In this document: piece after piece, positions 38,087 through 47,845 of the stretch
Layout: each line of letters opens with the position of its first letter
Position numbering within the stretch: the first letter of the stretch is position 1
DNA from: Pseudomonas sp. C1C7
GTDB taxonomy: Bacteria; Pseudomonadota; Gammaproteobacteria; Pseudomonadales; Pseudomonadaceae
Direction: 5' to 3'
DNA: 64,000 bases
Assembly: GCF_013359595.1 (NCBI RefSeq)
Contig: NZ_JABFMP010000009.1
Span: 1 to 64,000 of the forward strand
Program-made: the position numbers and the translations under genes
The notes under the pieces: model-generated
What the model was told of the DNA's origin: nothing
What the model saw: only the letters and a program-made list of their open reading frames with translations
The model's database searches: none

Positions 38087-38806
38087 ATGACTCCCATCGC
38101 AGCCGTCCATCCCCGCATCCTTTCCATCGAAGACGACCTGGTGCTCGGTGCCTATGTTCACGAACATCTGGGCCGTAGCGGCTTTCAGGTGACCTGGTGC
38201 CAGAACGGCCAGGAAGGACTGGACGCCGCCCGCCGGCAACCCTTCGATGTGGTGCTGATGGACATTCTGCTCCCCGGTCTTGACGGTCTTTCGGTGCTGA
38301 CGCAATTGCGCCAGAGCCATTCGACGCCGGTGCTGCTGATGTCGGCGCTCGGTGCCGAAGCCGATCGCATCAGCGGCTTCCGTCTGGGCGCCGACGATTA
38401 TCTGCCCAAGCCTTTCAGCATGGTCGAGTTGCGGGTGCGCATCGAAGCGATTCTTCGGCGGGTTGCGCTTGATCGATGGCCGACGCCGGTGACCATCGCC
38501 CCGGTCGTGGACAATCTGCGTTTCGACGACGAACTGTTCGACGTGATCTACGGCGGGCAGGCGGCGGGTCTGACCCGAACCGAGTATCGACTGCTGGAAA
38601 CCCTCAATCGCAACGACGATGAAGTCCTGAGCAAAGCCTTCCTTTATCAGCACGTCCTGCAACGCGGCTACGCGGCCCATGACCGTAGTCTGGACATGCA
38701 CATCAGCCAGATCCGCCGCAAGCTCAAGGCCGTCGGCTATACCGAGCGCGAAGTGCGCACCGTCTGGGGCAAGGGCTACATCCTGAGTGCCGGCGATGAA
38801 ATGTAA
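38087..38806 (+). CDS. OmpR-family response regulator
   Basis: A 239-residue regulator with a receiver (ILSIEDDLVLGAYVHEHL; phosphoacceptor in VVLMDILLPGLDG; Lys in LPKPF) and a winged helix (RTEYRLLETLNRNDDEVLSKAFLYQHVL, RSLDMHISQIRRKL). ATG at 38087 preferred to the TTG at 38075. The position divergent from gacS is that of PirR in P. aeruginosa, which controls the enterobactin receptor gene pirA; no such receptor is found downstream here, so I do not assign that name. It overlaps the kinase gene. Confidence 0.88.
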   Translation: MTPIAAVHPRILSIEDDLVLGAYVHEHLGRSGFQVTWCQNGQEGLDAARRQPFDVVLMDILLPGLDGLSVLTQLRQSHSTPVLLMSALGAEADRISGFRLGADDYLPKPFSMVELRVRIEAILRRVALDRWPTPVTIAPVVDNLRFDDELFDVIYGGQAAGLTRTEYRLLETLNRNDDEVLSKAFLYQHVLQRGYAAHDRSLDMHISQIRRKLKAVGYTEREVRTVWGKGYILSAGDEM

Positions 38807-40154
38807 TCTGCCGGGACGGCACTCGCTGTTCTGGAAGCTTGCCTGTTTGCTGGTGGCCTTCTGTCTGTTGATGATCTGGCTGAGCTGGTCCTGGGGGCGC
38901 TACATGGAAGAGCGCAACCAGTTCCTGTCCGATGAGGCCCGCAGCACCCTGACGCGCTATGCCGCCGAAGCCGAACAGGCGTGGCAGCAGGACCAGCGCG
39001 ATGGCATCGATCGATGGCTGCAGGGCATGCGCCAGCGGGAGAAGAGTTGGGTGGGCGTCATCGGCGGCGATTTGCAGTCGCTGAGCAGCCAATGGCTGTC
39101 GGAAAAAGACACCGAGCACCTGACCTTTCTGCGAGGCCTGGATTGGCCCATCCACAAGAAAGGCCGGCCATGGATGCGCGTACCCTTTCCCCACGATCCG
39201 GCCGCCGGCAGCCTGGTGATCGAACTGCCCGAACGCTTTGTGCCCGGTCGCTACCGGGTGTTCTGGCGGGTGATCACCAACGGCGTCATTCCCGGGCTCT
39301 TCACTTTATTGCTGTGCGTCGGCCTGTACCGCTTGCTGGTGGTGCCGCTCAATCATCTGCGCGCGCAGGCCAATGCCTGGCGCGCCGATCAATTGAACGT
39401 GCGGCTGTCCAGTCGCACCACCAACCGGGCTGATGAGCTGGGCGAACTGGGCAGGGCGTTCGATCACATGTCCGAACGCCTGCAAAGCACCGTGGCCTTG
39501 CAGCAGCAATTGCTGCGCGACCTGTCCCACGAACTGCGCACGCCGCTTAGTCGACTGCGAGTGGCCAGTGAAAGCGAGGAGGATCTGCAAGCTCTGCGCG
39601 AGCGCATCGGCCGCGAGGTCGACGGCATGCAGCGACTGGTCGACGACACCCTGCAACTGGCCTGGCTCGACACCGAACGCACCCGCCTGCCAGACGAAGC
39701 GATCCAGATCCAGGCCCTGTGGGAAATGCTCACCGAAAATGCCTGCTACGAAAGCTGCTGGCCGGGCGGACAACTGCAGTGTTCGGTGGACGCCTCCTGC
39801 TGGGTTCGCGGCCATCTCAACACTCTGGCCCAGGCGCTGGAAAACATGCTGCGCAACGCCATTCGACATTCACCCGAGGGCGGCATCGTCCGGCTTGCCG
39901 GTCGACGGGACGGCGATTACTGGCACCTGTGGCTGGAGGATCAGGGTGGCGGCGTGGCGGAAGCGGATCTGGAGCGGATCTTCCTGCCTTTCACGCGTCT
40001 CGACGGCTCGCGGCCGGGGGATGGTGGTTTTGGATTGGGGTTGAGCATTGCCAGGAATGCGGTGCAGCGGCAGGGCGGCCAGCTTTGGGCGCAGAACACC
40101 GGGAGCGGGTTGCGGATGAATATGCGGTTGTTGGTTCATCCGGTGCCGGGTTGA
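38796..40154 (+). CDS. Membrane sensor histidine kinase
   Basis: A 452-residue kinase, cognate partner of the regulator it overlaps by 11 bases (ATG at 38796 inside the last codons). TM1 about 12-35, a periplasmic domain to about 165, TM2 about 165-188, HAMP about 190-240, phosphoacceptor in RDLSHELRTPLSRLRVASE, ATPase domain with NMLRNAIRHS, DQGGGV and GFGLGLSIA. The signal is unknown. Confidence 0.9.
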   Translation: MKCNLPGRHSLFWKLACLLVAFCLLMIWLSWSWGRYMEERNQFLSDEARSTLTRYAAEAEQAWQQDQRDGIDRWLQGMRQREKSWVGVIGGDLQSLSSQWLSEKDTEHLTFLRGLDWPIHKKGRPWMRVPFPHDPAAGSLVIELPERFVPGRYRVFWRVITNGVIPGLFTLLLCVGLYRLLVVPLNHLRAQANAWRADQLNVRLSSRTTNRADELGELGRAFDHMSERLQSTVALQQQLLRDLSHELRTPLSRLRVASESEEDLQALRERIGREVDGMQRLVDDTLQLAWLDTERTRLPDEAIQIQALWEMLTENACYESCWPGGQLQCSVDASCWVRGHLNTLAQALENMLRNAIRHSPEGGIVRLAGRRDGDYWHLWLEDQGGGVAEADLERIFLPFTRLDGSRPGDGGFGLGLSIARNAVQRQGGQLWAQNTGSGLRMNMRLLVHPVPG

Positions 40155-40257
40155 GATAATTCGCAACATCTTTAAAGGCTGTTGGTTGGATATAGTACTC
40201 AAGGTCTTTATTTGAGGGGCGATATCTATTCTGATAATAAAAGCCAGGGAGATGTTT

Positions 40258-40764
40258 ATGAATGTGTACTTCTCTAACCAATCGATGAGGTCGGATCCTT
40301 ACCTCATTAAAAATCCTCTCGAGACGACCAACAGCTTTACCAAGACAAATGTGGATGATGCTGTTGATGCGTTGAAGTTGAAGTCGAACAGCGAACTCTC
40401 ACTTGAAGATATCAAGGAGACTCTGAAGAAGTATGACTTCACCTCCATCAGTACCAAGGAACTCGCCGAGGTGGGTTCCTTGCTATTCAAAAACAGTTTG
40501 ATTGGCGGGGTGGTCGCGCATTTTTTCACTTCTGGAAGAATGGCCTATGACGATGCAGGTCTTCCTGCCGGAACTGATGTTAAATTCAATGCGGTAGCTC
40601 TGTTTAACGAGATGCTCGATGACAGGCTCACTCATAAAAGAACGGAAGCTGAGGGGTTTCATGAACTGACAAGGAACTTGACTCAGGCAAATCACATACT
40701 GGGTGCACTGTCCTATTTCGTGAACTCACCTCAGGGCGACATTTCCGTCAACATCGAAGCCTGA
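40258..40764 (+). CDS. Unrecognised 168-residue protein in a low-GC patch
   Basis: No signal peptide or membrane-spanning helix is evident; a moderately hydrophobic stretch (SLLFKNSLIGGVVAHFFTSG) lies mid-protein. The N-terminal 40 residues are polar and Asn/Ser/Thr-rich (SNQSMRSDPYLIKNPLETTNS), and ELSLEDIKETLKKYDFTSIS reads like a helix-loop-helix. Start at 40258 is preferred because AGGGAG lies six bases upstream; ATG at 40252 overlaps that site. Base composition is clearly more AT-rich than the neighbours, suggesting recent gain. I do not recognise the family; a secreted effector-like or virulence-associated protein would be speculation. Confidence 0.7.
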   Translation: MNVYFSNQSMRSDPYLIKNPLETTNSFTKTNVDDAVDALKLKSNSELSLEDIKETLKKYDFTSISTKELAEVGSLLFKNSLIGGVVAHFFTSGRMAYDDAGLPAGTDVKFNAVALFNEMLDDRLTHKRTEAEGFHELTRNLTQANHILGALSYFVNSPQGDISVNIEA

Positions 40765-40812
40765 GTTAGCAGTGCCCGCACACGCGGCGTACGGGCACCT
40801 CATCCCTAAGGC

Positions 40813-41196
40813 TTATCGACCAAAGCGCGTAGTGCCGGCATATCCTCTTGGTACATCGTGATCATTAATGTGACGGACTCTATAAGTGCCGAAGGGGCCA
40901 AGTGCAGAAGCGGTTTTTCGATTGATTCCTCCATCAACATGCTTCCAGGTTGAGCCTTCCAGTCGTTCTATAACCAGAACTGGGTGCGGCCCTGTTCCCA
41001 GTGCGCTGATTGTTGAATCAATATTTGCTTTTTGGCATCCGTTCGCACCGGTAATGGTGAAAGGGCCTTGAACAGTTACGGCGGAGTTGGCTTGTACTAT
41101 TCCGCTATAGGTGTTTTGAATGTAAATGCAAGCAGCTGAAGCCTGATTGGCTGCAAGAGTCAGAACTGCAAAAGGGATAGCCAGTAACATCTTCAT
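40813..41196 (-). CDS. Secreted protein of unknown function
   Basis: A 127-residue protein with a signal peptide (MKMLLAIPFAVLTLAANQASA, cleavage after residue 21 or so). The mature part has two cysteines (AACIYIQNT and NGCQKAN), which could form a disulfide, and a beta-rich pattern (VQANSAVTVQGPFTITGANG, HPVLVIERLEG, GTYRVRHINDHDVPRG). AAGGAAG upstream supports the start at 41196. Convergent with the preceding unrecognised gene and likewise lower in GC than the flanking core genes. Confidence 0.75.
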   Translation of the reverse strand: MKMLLAIPFAVLTLAANQASAACIYIQNTYSGIVQANSAVTVQGPFTITGANGCQKANIDSTISALGTGPHPVLVIERLEGSTWKHVDGGINRKTASALGPFGTYRVRHINDHDVPRGYAGTTRFGR

Positions 41197-41259
41197 TTTT
41201 ATCTTCCTTGAATGACACTTGAAAAGCGTCGTAAGAGTTTTTTCGACGGGCAGTTGCAT

Positions 41260-41612
41260 TAATACAATGCCCGTCGAAAAGCCTACTCGCGCTCCTTGAT
41301 CCTAACTAGTTCATGAACAGCACCGCGACCTGAAGGAAACTTCCTAAGACTTCAATCTTTTTTCCTACAAAAATCGCGCGAACTTAAACATCTCGTTGCA
41401 GGAGCGAGCAGGCTCGCGATGGTCTTCAACGATAACGTTGGCAAGCTGACGCCCCGCGGTGCTCCTTCCTCCATCGCGAGCAAGCTCGCTCCTGCAGGGA
41501 TCGGCACCCACCTTATTCCTGCAAACCATAAGCACCTCACTTTGCGTGATATGGCCTTGCGGGGTTTGCCGGTATGATAGGCGCCCCCGCAGTCTGGATT
41601 GCGAATGACGCC
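41260..41612. other. Intergenic region with a REP pair and cysM upstream sequence
   Basis: No protein gene seen. A REP of the GAGCGAGCAGGCTCGC family occupies 41397-41498; the remainder is presumed promoter region for cysM and for the convergently placed secreted gene's upstream side. An AT-rich stretch at 41300-41390 shows no clear motif. Confidence 0.5.
41397..41498. repeat. REPIN of the GCGAGCAGGCTCGC family
   Basis: TGCAGGAGCGAGCAGGCTCG at 41397 and its near inverse CGAGCAAGCTCGCTCCTGCA ending at 41496 flank about 50 bases of spacer. Confidence 0.88.
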
Positions 41613-42515
41613 ATGACCTTGCAGTACCCAACCATCGCCGATTGCGTCGGCAACACTCCGCTGATTCGTTTGCAGCGCCTGGCTGGCGAGACCAGCAACA
41701 CCCTTTTGCTCAAGCTCGAAGGGAACAACCCGGCGGGTTCGGTCAAGGACCGTCCGGCGCTGTCGATGATCACCCGCGCCGAATTGCGCGGGCAGATCCA
41801 TCCCGGCGATACGCTGATCGAAGCGACTTCGGGTAACACCGGGATTGCGCTGGCCATGGCCGCCGCGATCAAGGGTTACAAGATGATCCTGATCATGCCG
41901 GACAACTCCAGCGCCGAGCGCAAGGCCGCGATGACCGCTTACGGTGCCGAACTGATCCTGGTCACCCAGGAGCAGGGCATGGAAGGCGCCCGCGACCTGG
42001 CCCAGCGGATGGAAGCCGAAGGCCATGGCAAGGTGCTGGACCAGTTCGCCAACGGTGACAACCCGGAGGCGCACTACACCACCACCGGCCCGGAAATCTG
42101 GCGCCAGACCCAGGGCACCATCACCCATTTCGTCAGCTCCATGGGCACCACCGGTACGATCATGGGCGTTTCGCGCTACTTGAAAGAGCAGAACGAAAAC
42201 GTGCAGATCGTCGGTCTGCAACCCATGGAAGGTTCGGCGATCCCGGGCATCCGCCGCTGGCCTCAGGAATACCTGCCGAAGATTTATCAGGCCGATCGCG
42301 TGGATCGCATCGTCGACATGGCGCAGAGCGAAGCCGAGGATGTGACCCGTCGTCTGGCTCGCGAAGAAGGCATCTTCTGCGGTGTGTCCTCGGGCGGTGC
42401 CGTGGCCGGGATGTTGCGTCTGTCCAAAGAAGTTGAAAACGCGGTGATCGTCGCGATCATCTGCGACCGTGGCGACCGTTACCTGTCGACCGGCATTTTC
42501 GACGCGCCCAACTGA
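41613..42515 (+). CDS. cysM: Cysteine synthase B (O-acetylserine sulfhydrylase)
   Basis: A 300-residue PLP enzyme. The PLP lysine is K45 in [14 protein letters not shown], substrate loop TSGNTG near 71-76, PLP phosphate loop GTTGTI near 178-183. It makes cysteine from O-acetylserine and sulfide or thiosulfate. The shorter C-terminal region and [11 protein letters not shown] segment fit CysM rather than CysK. Start at 41613 by family length; the Shine-Dalgarno is weak. Stop overlaps the rlmD start (TGATG). Confidence 0.94.
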   Translation: MTLQYPTIADCVGNTPLIRLQRLAGETSNTLLLKLEGNNPAGSVKDRPALSMITRAELRGQIHPGDTLIEATSGNTGIALAMAAAIKGYKMILIMPDNSSAERKAAMTAYGAELILVTQEQGMEGARDLAQRMEAEGHGKVLDQFANGDNPEAHYTTTGPEIWRQTQGTITHFVSSMGTTGTIMGVSRYLKEQNENVQIVGLQPMEGSAIPGIRRWPQEYLPKIYQADRVDRIVDMAQSEAEDVTRRLAREEGIFCGVSSGGAVAGMLRLSKEVENAVIVAIICDRGDRYLSTGIFDAPN

Positions 42516-43867
42516 TGGCCAGACATGAAAGAGGCCTGCGCTTCCAGCCCACCGGCGGCAGCAAGGCCCCGCAAGTCCCGACCGGCAAAAAGCAGCGCCT
42601 GACCATCGAGCGCCTGGCCAATGACGGTCGCGGTATCGCGTTTTTCGAAGGCCGCACCTGGTTCGTCATCGGCGCTCTGGCCGGTGAGGAAGTCGAGGCG
42701 CGCGTGCTCGGCGCCCACGGCAAAGTGGTCGAGGCGCGTACCGAGCGGGTGTTCAAGGCCAGCGATCTGCGTCGTCCGGCACTCTGCGCCCATGCCGGTC
42801 GTTGCGGCGGCTGCAGCGTGCAACATCTGCCCCACGACGAACAGCTCGCCCTGAAACAGCGCATGCTCGCCGAGCAGTTGTCGAAGGTCGCCGGTGTCGA
42901 GCCAGAAGAATGGGCCGCACCTTTGACCGGTCCTGAATTCGCCTACCGCCGTCGCGCCCGTGTGGCGGTGCGCTGGGACATGAAGGCGAAAAAACTCGAA
43001 GTCGGTTTCCGCGCCGCCGGCAGCCAGGACATCGTCGCCATCGACGAGTGCCCGGTGCTGGTACAACCGTTGCAACCGATCATGAGTCGACTGCCGGAAA
43101 TGCTGCGACGCTTGAGCAAGCCCCAGGCGCTCGGTCATGTGGAGTTGTTCAGCGGTTCCTCGCTGGCGGTGTTGCTGCGGCACATGGCGCCGCTGTCCGA
43201 TGCCGACCTGACGATCCTCAAGGATTTTTGCGCGTTCCATCACGCCCAGCTGTGGCTGCACGGTGAAGGCGAACCGCAACCGGTCGAGGCCGATCAGGTG
43301 CTGGGCTATCGCCTGGAACAGTGGAACCTGGAGCTGGCGTATCGTCCCGGGGACTTCGTCCAGGTCAATGCCGGCGTCAACGAGGCGATGGTCGCCCAGG
43401 CGCTGCAATGGCTGAAACCGACCGCGGATGAACGGGTGCTGGACTTGTTCTGTGGCTTGGGTAACTTTGCCTTGCCGCTGGCGCAAACCGTTCGTGAAGT
43501 GGTGGCGGTCGAAGGGGTGCAGGTGATGGTCGAGCGGGCAGCCGCGAACGCCGCTAGCAACAATCTGCATAACGCGAGGTTTTTTCAGGCCGATTTATCC
43601 CAGCCTTTGACCGACTCCGAATGGGCGCGCGAAGGCTTTTGTGCGGTACTCTTGGACCCACCGCGTGACGGTGCTTTCGAGGTGGTGCGCAAGCTCAAGT
43701 CGCTGGGTGCGCAACGGCTGGTTTATGTGTCGTGCAACCCGGCAACTCTGGCGCGCGACACGGTCGAATTGATCAAGCAGGGCTACCGGTTAAAACGTGC
43801 CGGGATTCTCGATATGTTTCCTCAGACGGCGCATGTCGAAGCCATGGCGTTATTTGAAGCGAGCTAG
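42515..43867 (+). CDS. rlmD: 23S rRNA (uracil-1939-C5)-methyltransferase RlmD
   Basis: A 450-residue methyltransferase: N-terminal TRAM domain (about 25-85), iron-sulfur cysteines C91, C97 and C100 ([10 protein letters not shown]) with a fourth in DECPVL, and a SAM domain with [16 protein letters not shown]. The catalytic cysteine is in [13 protein letters not shown]. It modifies U1939 of 23S rRNA. One-base overlap with cysM. The order cysM-rlmD-relA-mazG is conserved in Pseudomonas. Confidence 0.95.
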   Translation: MARHERGLRFQPTGGSKAPQVPTGKKQRLTIERLANDGRGIAFFEGRTWFVIGALAGEEVEARVLGAHGKVVEARTERVFKASDLRRPALCAHAGRCGGCSVQHLPHDEQLALKQRMLAEQLSKVAGVEPEEWAAPLTGPEFAYRRRARVAVRWDMKAKKLEVGFRAAGSQDIVAIDECPVLVQPLQPIMSRLPEMLRRLSKPQALGHVELFSGSSLAVLLRHMAPLSDADLTILKDFCAFHHAQLWLHGEGEPQPVEADQVLGYRLEQWNLELAYRPGDFVQVNAGVNEAMVAQALQWLKPTADERVLDLFCGLGNFALPLAQTVREVVAVEGVQVMVERAAANAASNNLHNARFFQADLSQPLTDSEWAREGFCAVLLDPPRDGAFEVVRKLKSLGAQRLVYVSCNPATLARDTVELIKQGYRLKRAGILDMFPQTAHVEAMALFEAS

Positions 43868-43989
43868 GACGGCTCGTCTGGTCCGACTGACCCGCCCGTG
43901 CAGCCGCGTACCAGCCCGACGTGGATGCACAGGCAACGAAGGTCAGCGATTTGACGCATTGAATCTGCGTCGTAGGGAAGGTAAGCAAG

Positions 43990-46233
43990 ATGGTACAGGT
44001 GAGAGCACACCAGCCGATCAACACCGACGGCAGTATCAATCTCGAGGCTTGGCTCGATCATGCGGTCAGCGTCGATCTGGCACTGGATCGCGAAGCCTTG
44101 AAGGAGGCCTGCGAGTACGCTCGCGAGGCCGAACAGCAAGCCAATGCGGCGAAGAACTTGTGGTCGGAAGGTAATTCGAGTTTCCGCACCGGCCTTGAAA
44201 TCGCCGAGATCCTCGCCGACCTCAAACTCGATCAGGATTCGCTGGTCGCCGCGGTTCTGTACCGAGGCGTGCGCGAAGGCCAGATCCCGCTCCCGGCAGT
44301 CAGCCAGCGCTTCGGTCCCGTGGTAGCCAAGCTCATCGACGGCGTGCAGCGCATGGCGGCGATCAGCGACAGCCTGAGCCCGCGCAAATCCATGGTGATG
44401 GGCACCCAGGGCCAGGTCGAAAACCTGCGCAAGATGCTCGTGGCCATGGTCGACGACGTGCGCGTCGCCCTGATCAAGCTGGCCGAACGCACCTGCGCGA
44501 TCCGCGCGGTGAAAACCGCCGATGACGAAAAACGCAATCGCGTGGCCCGGGAAGTCTTCGACATCTATGCGCCGCTCGCCCACCGCCTGGGTATCGGTCA
44601 TATCAAGTGGGAGCTGGAGGATCTGTCCTTCCGCTACCTGGAGCCCGATCAATACAAGCAGATCGCCAAGTTGCTCCATGAGCGGCGACTGGATCGCGAG
44701 CGCTTCATCAGCGACGTGATGAGCCAGCTGAAAAACGAGCTGCAGGCCACCGGCGTCGAGGCCGATATCAGCGGTCGCGCCAAACACATCTATTCGATCT
44801 GGCGCAAGATGCAGCGCAAGGGTCTGGAGTTCAGCCAGATCTACGACGTGCGCGCCGTTCGCGTGCTGGTGCCGGAAATGCGCGACTGCTATACCGCGCT
44901 CGGCATCGTCCACACCTTGTGGCGACACATCCCGAAAGAGTTCGACGACTACATCGCCAACCCGAAAGAGAACGGCTACCGCTCGCTGCACACCGCGGTG
45001 ATCGGCCCCGAGGGCAAGGTGCTGGAAGTGCAGATCCGCACCCACGCCATGCACGAAGAAGCCGAGCTGGGGGTTTGCGCGCACTGGCGCTACAAGGGCA
45101 CCGACGTCAAATCCGGCTCCAATCACTACGAAGAGAAAATCTCCTGGCTGCGCCAGGTGCTCGAGTGGCATGAAGAGCTGGGCGATATCGGCGGTCTGGC
45201 GGAACAGCTGCGGGTCGATATCGAACCCGATCGCGTCTACATCTTCACCCCGGACGGCCACGCCATCGACTTGCCGAAGGGCGCGACGCCGCTGGACTTC
45301 GCCTACCGCGTGCACACCGAGATCGGCCACAACTGCCGTGGCGCCAAGATCAACGGGCGCATCGTGCCGCTCAACTACAGCCTGCAAACCGGTGAGCAGG
45401 TCGAGATCATCACCAGCAAGCACGGTACGCCGAGCCGCGACTGGCTGAACCCGAACCTGGGGTACGTCACCACGTCCCGGGCGCGGGCGAAGATCGTTCA
45501 CTGGTTCAAGTTGCAGGCACGCGATCAGAACGTCGCCGCCGGCAAGAGCCTGCTGGAACGCGAGCTCAATCGCCTGGGCCTGCCGGCGGTGGATTTCGAG
45601 AAGCTGGCCGACAAGGCCAATATGAAAACCGCCGAGGACCTGTTTGCCGCCCTGGGCGCCGGCGATCTGCGCCTGGCGCAGCTGGTCAACCTGGCGCAGC
45701 AACTGGTCGAGCCGGAGCGTGGCAACGAACAACTGGAGCTGATCCCACGCAAGGCCACCGGCTACAAGCCAGGCAAGCGTGGCGACATTCAGATCCAGGG
45801 CGTCGGCAACCTGATGACCCAGATGGCCGGCTGCTGCCAGCCGTTACCGGGGGATGCAATCGTCGGTTACATCACCCAGGGTCGTGGCGTCAGCATCCAC
45901 CGTCAGGATTGCGCTTCGGTGTTGCAACTGGCCGGGCGCGAGCCGGAGCGGATCATCCAGGTCAGCTGGGGCCCGGTGCCGGTGCTCACATACCCGGTGG
46001 ACATCGTCATCCGTGCCTACGACCGCTCCGGGCTGCTGCGTGACGTTTCCCAGGTGCTGCTCAACGAGCGGATCAACGTGCTGGCGGTCAACACCCGCTC
46101 GAACAAGGAGGACAACACGGCGTTGATGTCCCTGACCATCGAGATTCCGGGGCTGGATGCGCTGGGGCGGTTGCTGGGACGGATCTCGCAGTTGCCGAAC
46201 ATCATCGAGACCCGGCGTAACCGCACGCCATGA
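43990..46233 (+). CDS. relA: (p)ppGpp synthetase RelA
   Basis: A 747-residue stringent-response enzyme that makes ppGpp when uncharged tRNA is on the ribosome. The N-terminal hydrolase-like region lacks the HD pair (YRGVREGQIPLPAVS at that place), so it is synthetase-only. The synthetase domain has YDVRAVRVLV and FDDYIANPKENGYRSLHTAV, followed by TGS (DRVYIFTPDGHAIDLPKGATPLDFAYRVH), a zinc-finger-like CCQPLPGD region and a C-terminal ACT domain. GGGAAGG precedes the ATG. Confidence 0.96.
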   Translation: MVQVRAHQPINTDGSINLEAWLDHAVSVDLALDREALKEACEYAREAEQQANAAKNLWSEGNSSFRTGLEIAEILADLKLDQDSLVAAVLYRGVREGQIPLPAVSQRFGPVVAKLIDGVQRMAAISDSLSPRKSMVMGTQGQVENLRKMLVAMVDDVRVALIKLAERTCAIRAVKTADDEKRNRVAREVFDIYAPLAHRLGIGHIKWELEDLSFRYLEPDQYKQIAKLLHERRLDRERFISDVMSQLKNELQATGVEADISGRAKHIYSIWRKMQRKGLEFSQIYDVRAVRVLVPEMRDCYTALGIVHTLWRHIPKEFDDYIANPKENGYRSLHTAVIGPEGKVLEVQIRTHAMHEEAELGVCAHWRYKGTDVKSGSNHYEEKISWLRQVLEWHEELGDIGGLAEQLRVDIEPDRVYIFTPDGHAIDLPKGATPLDFAYRVHTEIGHNCRGAKINGRIVPLNYSLQTGEQVEIITSKHGTPSRDWLNPNLGYVTTSRARAKIVHWFKLQARDQNVAAGKSLLERELNRLGLPAVDFEKLADKANMKTAEDLFAALGAGDLRLAQLVNLAQQLVEPERGNEQLELIPRKATGYKPGKRGDIQIQGVGNLMTQMAGCCQPLPGDAIVGYITQGRGVSIHRQDCASVLQLAGREPERIIQVSWGPVPVLTYPVDIVIRAYDRSGLLRDVSQVLLNERINVLAVNTRSNKEDNTALMSLTIEIPGLDALGRLLGRISQLPNIIETRRNRTP

Positions 46234-46244
46234 CGCAGACCCCC

Positions 46245-46329
46245 TGTAGGAGCTGCCGAAGGCTGCGATCCTTTGACTTTGTCTTTTAAAAACAAAATCA
46301 AAAGATCGCAGCCTTCGGCAGCTCCTGCA
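46245..46329. repeat. REP palindrome
   Basis: GGAGCTGCCGAAGGCTGCGA and its inverse, arms separated by an AT-rich stretch, between relA and mazG. Confidence 0.92.
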
Positions 46330-46358
46330 CGGGATCGGTGTTTGAACGAGATAATCAG

Positions 46359-47192
46359 ATGTACACACTTGAAGACCTGCTGCACCTGATGAACCGTCTG
46401 CGCGATCCGCAATACGGTTGCCCGTGGGACATCAAGCAAACCTACGCCACCATCGTCCCGCATACCCTCGAAGAAGCCTACGAAGTCGCCGATGCCATCG
46501 AGCGCGCAGACTTCGATCATTTGCAGGGCGAGTTGGGCGATCTGCTGTTCCAGGTGGTGTATTACAGTCAGCTCGCGCGAGAAGAAGGGCGCTTCGAATT
46601 CGCCGGCGTGGTCGACAGCATTACCCGCAAGCTGATCCGTCGCCATCCCCATGTATTTCCCACCGGTGATCTGTACGCACCGCTGGATGTGCCGCGCTTG
46701 AACGAGGAACAGGTCAAGCAGCGCTGGGAAGAGATCAAGGCCGAAGAGCGCGCCGAAAAGTCCGAGGCGCCGCAGCAACTGTCGTTGCTCGATGACGTGC
46801 CCGCCGCGCTGCCGGCGTTGTCCCGTTCAGCCAAGTTGCAAAAGCGCGCAGGGCAGGTGGGCTTCGATTGGCCCGATGCCTTGCCGGTGCTGGACAAGGT
46901 CCGTGAAGAGCTCGATGAAATCCTCGAAGCGATGGCCGATAACGACCCGGCGGCGATCAGCGATGAAGTCGGCGACCTGCTGTTTTCCGTGGTCAATCTG
47001 GCGCGGCACCTCAAGGTCGATCCGGAAACCGCACTGCGTGGCGCCAATGGCAAGTTCGAACGACGCTTCCGTTTTATCGAACAGGCATTGCGCGACACCC
47101 ACCGTCCCATGGAAGATTGCACCCTCGAAGAGTTGGACGCCTTATGGGGCGAAGCCAAACGCCAGGAAAAGAATGTGCCCAGCTGCGGTTGA
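46359..47192 (+). CDS. mazG: Nucleoside triphosphate pyrophosphohydrolase MazG
   Basis: A 277-residue enzyme with two MazG domains. Each has the acidic metal-binding pattern: EEAYEVADAIE and ELGDLLFQVVYYSQLA in the first, EELDEILEAM and DEVGDLLFSVVNLARHL in the second. It hydrolyses nucleoside triphosphates to monophosphates and can lower ppGpp-linked toxicity; the conserved link to relA fits. Start at 46359 by family alignment (MYTLEDLLHLMNRLRDP); the frame is open seven codons more upstream. Confidence 0.95.
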   Translation: MYTLEDLLHLMNRLRDPQYGCPWDIKQTYATIVPHTLEEAYEVADAIERADFDHLQGELGDLLFQVVYYSQLAREEGRFEFAGVVDSITRKLIRRHPHVFPTGDLYAPLDVPRLNEEQVKQRWEEIKAEERAEKSEAPQQLSLLDDVPAALPALSRSAKLQKRAGQVGFDWPDALPVLDKVREELDEILEAMADNDPAAISDEVGDLLFSVVNLARHLKVDPETALRGANGKFERRFRFIEQALRDTHRPMEDCTLEELDALWGEAKRQEKNVPSCG

Positions 47193-47220
47193 GCAGTTGC
47201 CTAAGTGAGTAATAAGCACC

Positions 47221-47763
47221 ATGAGCATTTCCCTTCGCGACCAGTTGCTCAAAGCAGGGCTGGTCAATCAGAAGCAGGCCAAGCAGGTCAGCAAAGAGAA
47301 GCAGAAACAACAGCGCCTGGCCCACAAGGGACAGATCGAGCTGGATGACTCTCAGCAGCGCGCAGCCCAGGAAGCCCAGGCCGAGAAGGTCAAGCGCGAT
47401 CAGGAGCTCAACCGCCAGCAGCAGGAGAAGGCCGAGGCCAAGGCTCGTGTCGCACAGATCAAGCAATTGATCGAAGCCACGCGCTTGCCGAAACTGACGA
47501 CCGAGGACTACTACAACTTCGTCGACGACAAGAAGGTCAAGCGCCTGTCGGTCAACGCGCTGATGCGCAACAAGCTGAGTAACGGCTCGCTGGCCATCGT
47601 GCATCACGCTGGCGGCTACGAGGTGATACCTCGGGAGGCGGCGCTGAAGATCCAGGAACGTGACCCGCAGCGCATCGTGCAGATGAATGAAAAGACCGAA
47701 GAAGTCGCGATCGAAGACGATCCGTACGCAGCCTTCCAGATTCCTGATGATCTGATGTGGTAA
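47221..47763 (+). CDS. DUF2058 (YaiL-like) protein
   Basis: A 180-residue highly charged protein. Residues about 15-85 are a Lys/Gln/Glu-rich helix (NQKQAKQVSKEKQKQQRLAHKGQIELD), likely coiled coil, and the C-terminal domain contains LIEATRLPKLTTEDYYNFVDDKKVKRLSV, typical of the family. Annotated elsewhere as a nucleoprotein/polynucleotide-associated factor, without firm function. It follows mazG by 28 bases, so probably in its operon; a terminator follows. Confidence 0.88.
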   Translation: MSISLRDQLLKAGLVNQKQAKQVSKEKQKQQRLAHKGQIELDDSQQRAAQEAQAEKVKRDQELNRQQQEKAEAKARVAQIKQLIEATRLPKLTTEDYYNFVDDKKVKRLSVNALMRNKLSNGSLAIVHHAGGYEVIPREAALKIQERDPQRIVQMNEKTEEVAIEDDPYAAFQIPDDLMW

Positions 47764-47781
47764 GCCGCAAAGGCCTGCAGT

Positions 47782-47815
47782 AACGACAAACCCCGCTTAT
47801 GCGGGGTTTGTCGTT
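47782..47815. terminator. Bidirectional terminator
   Basis: AACGACAAACCCCGC-TTAT-GCGGGGTTTGTCGTT, a 15-base-pair stem between converging genes. Confidence 0.9.
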
Positions 47816-47845
47816 TTCAATGCTGTGATTGCGTAAGTGGAGGGT

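Noticed and set aside
40813..41196. Toxin-antitoxin or effector-immunity pair with the gene at 40258
   Set aside because: The genes converge, are not coupled, and neither resembles a known toxin or immunity family.
43864..45732. 622-codon open frame antisense to relA
   Set aside because: Antisense shadow of relA with no family resemblance and no ribosome binding site.
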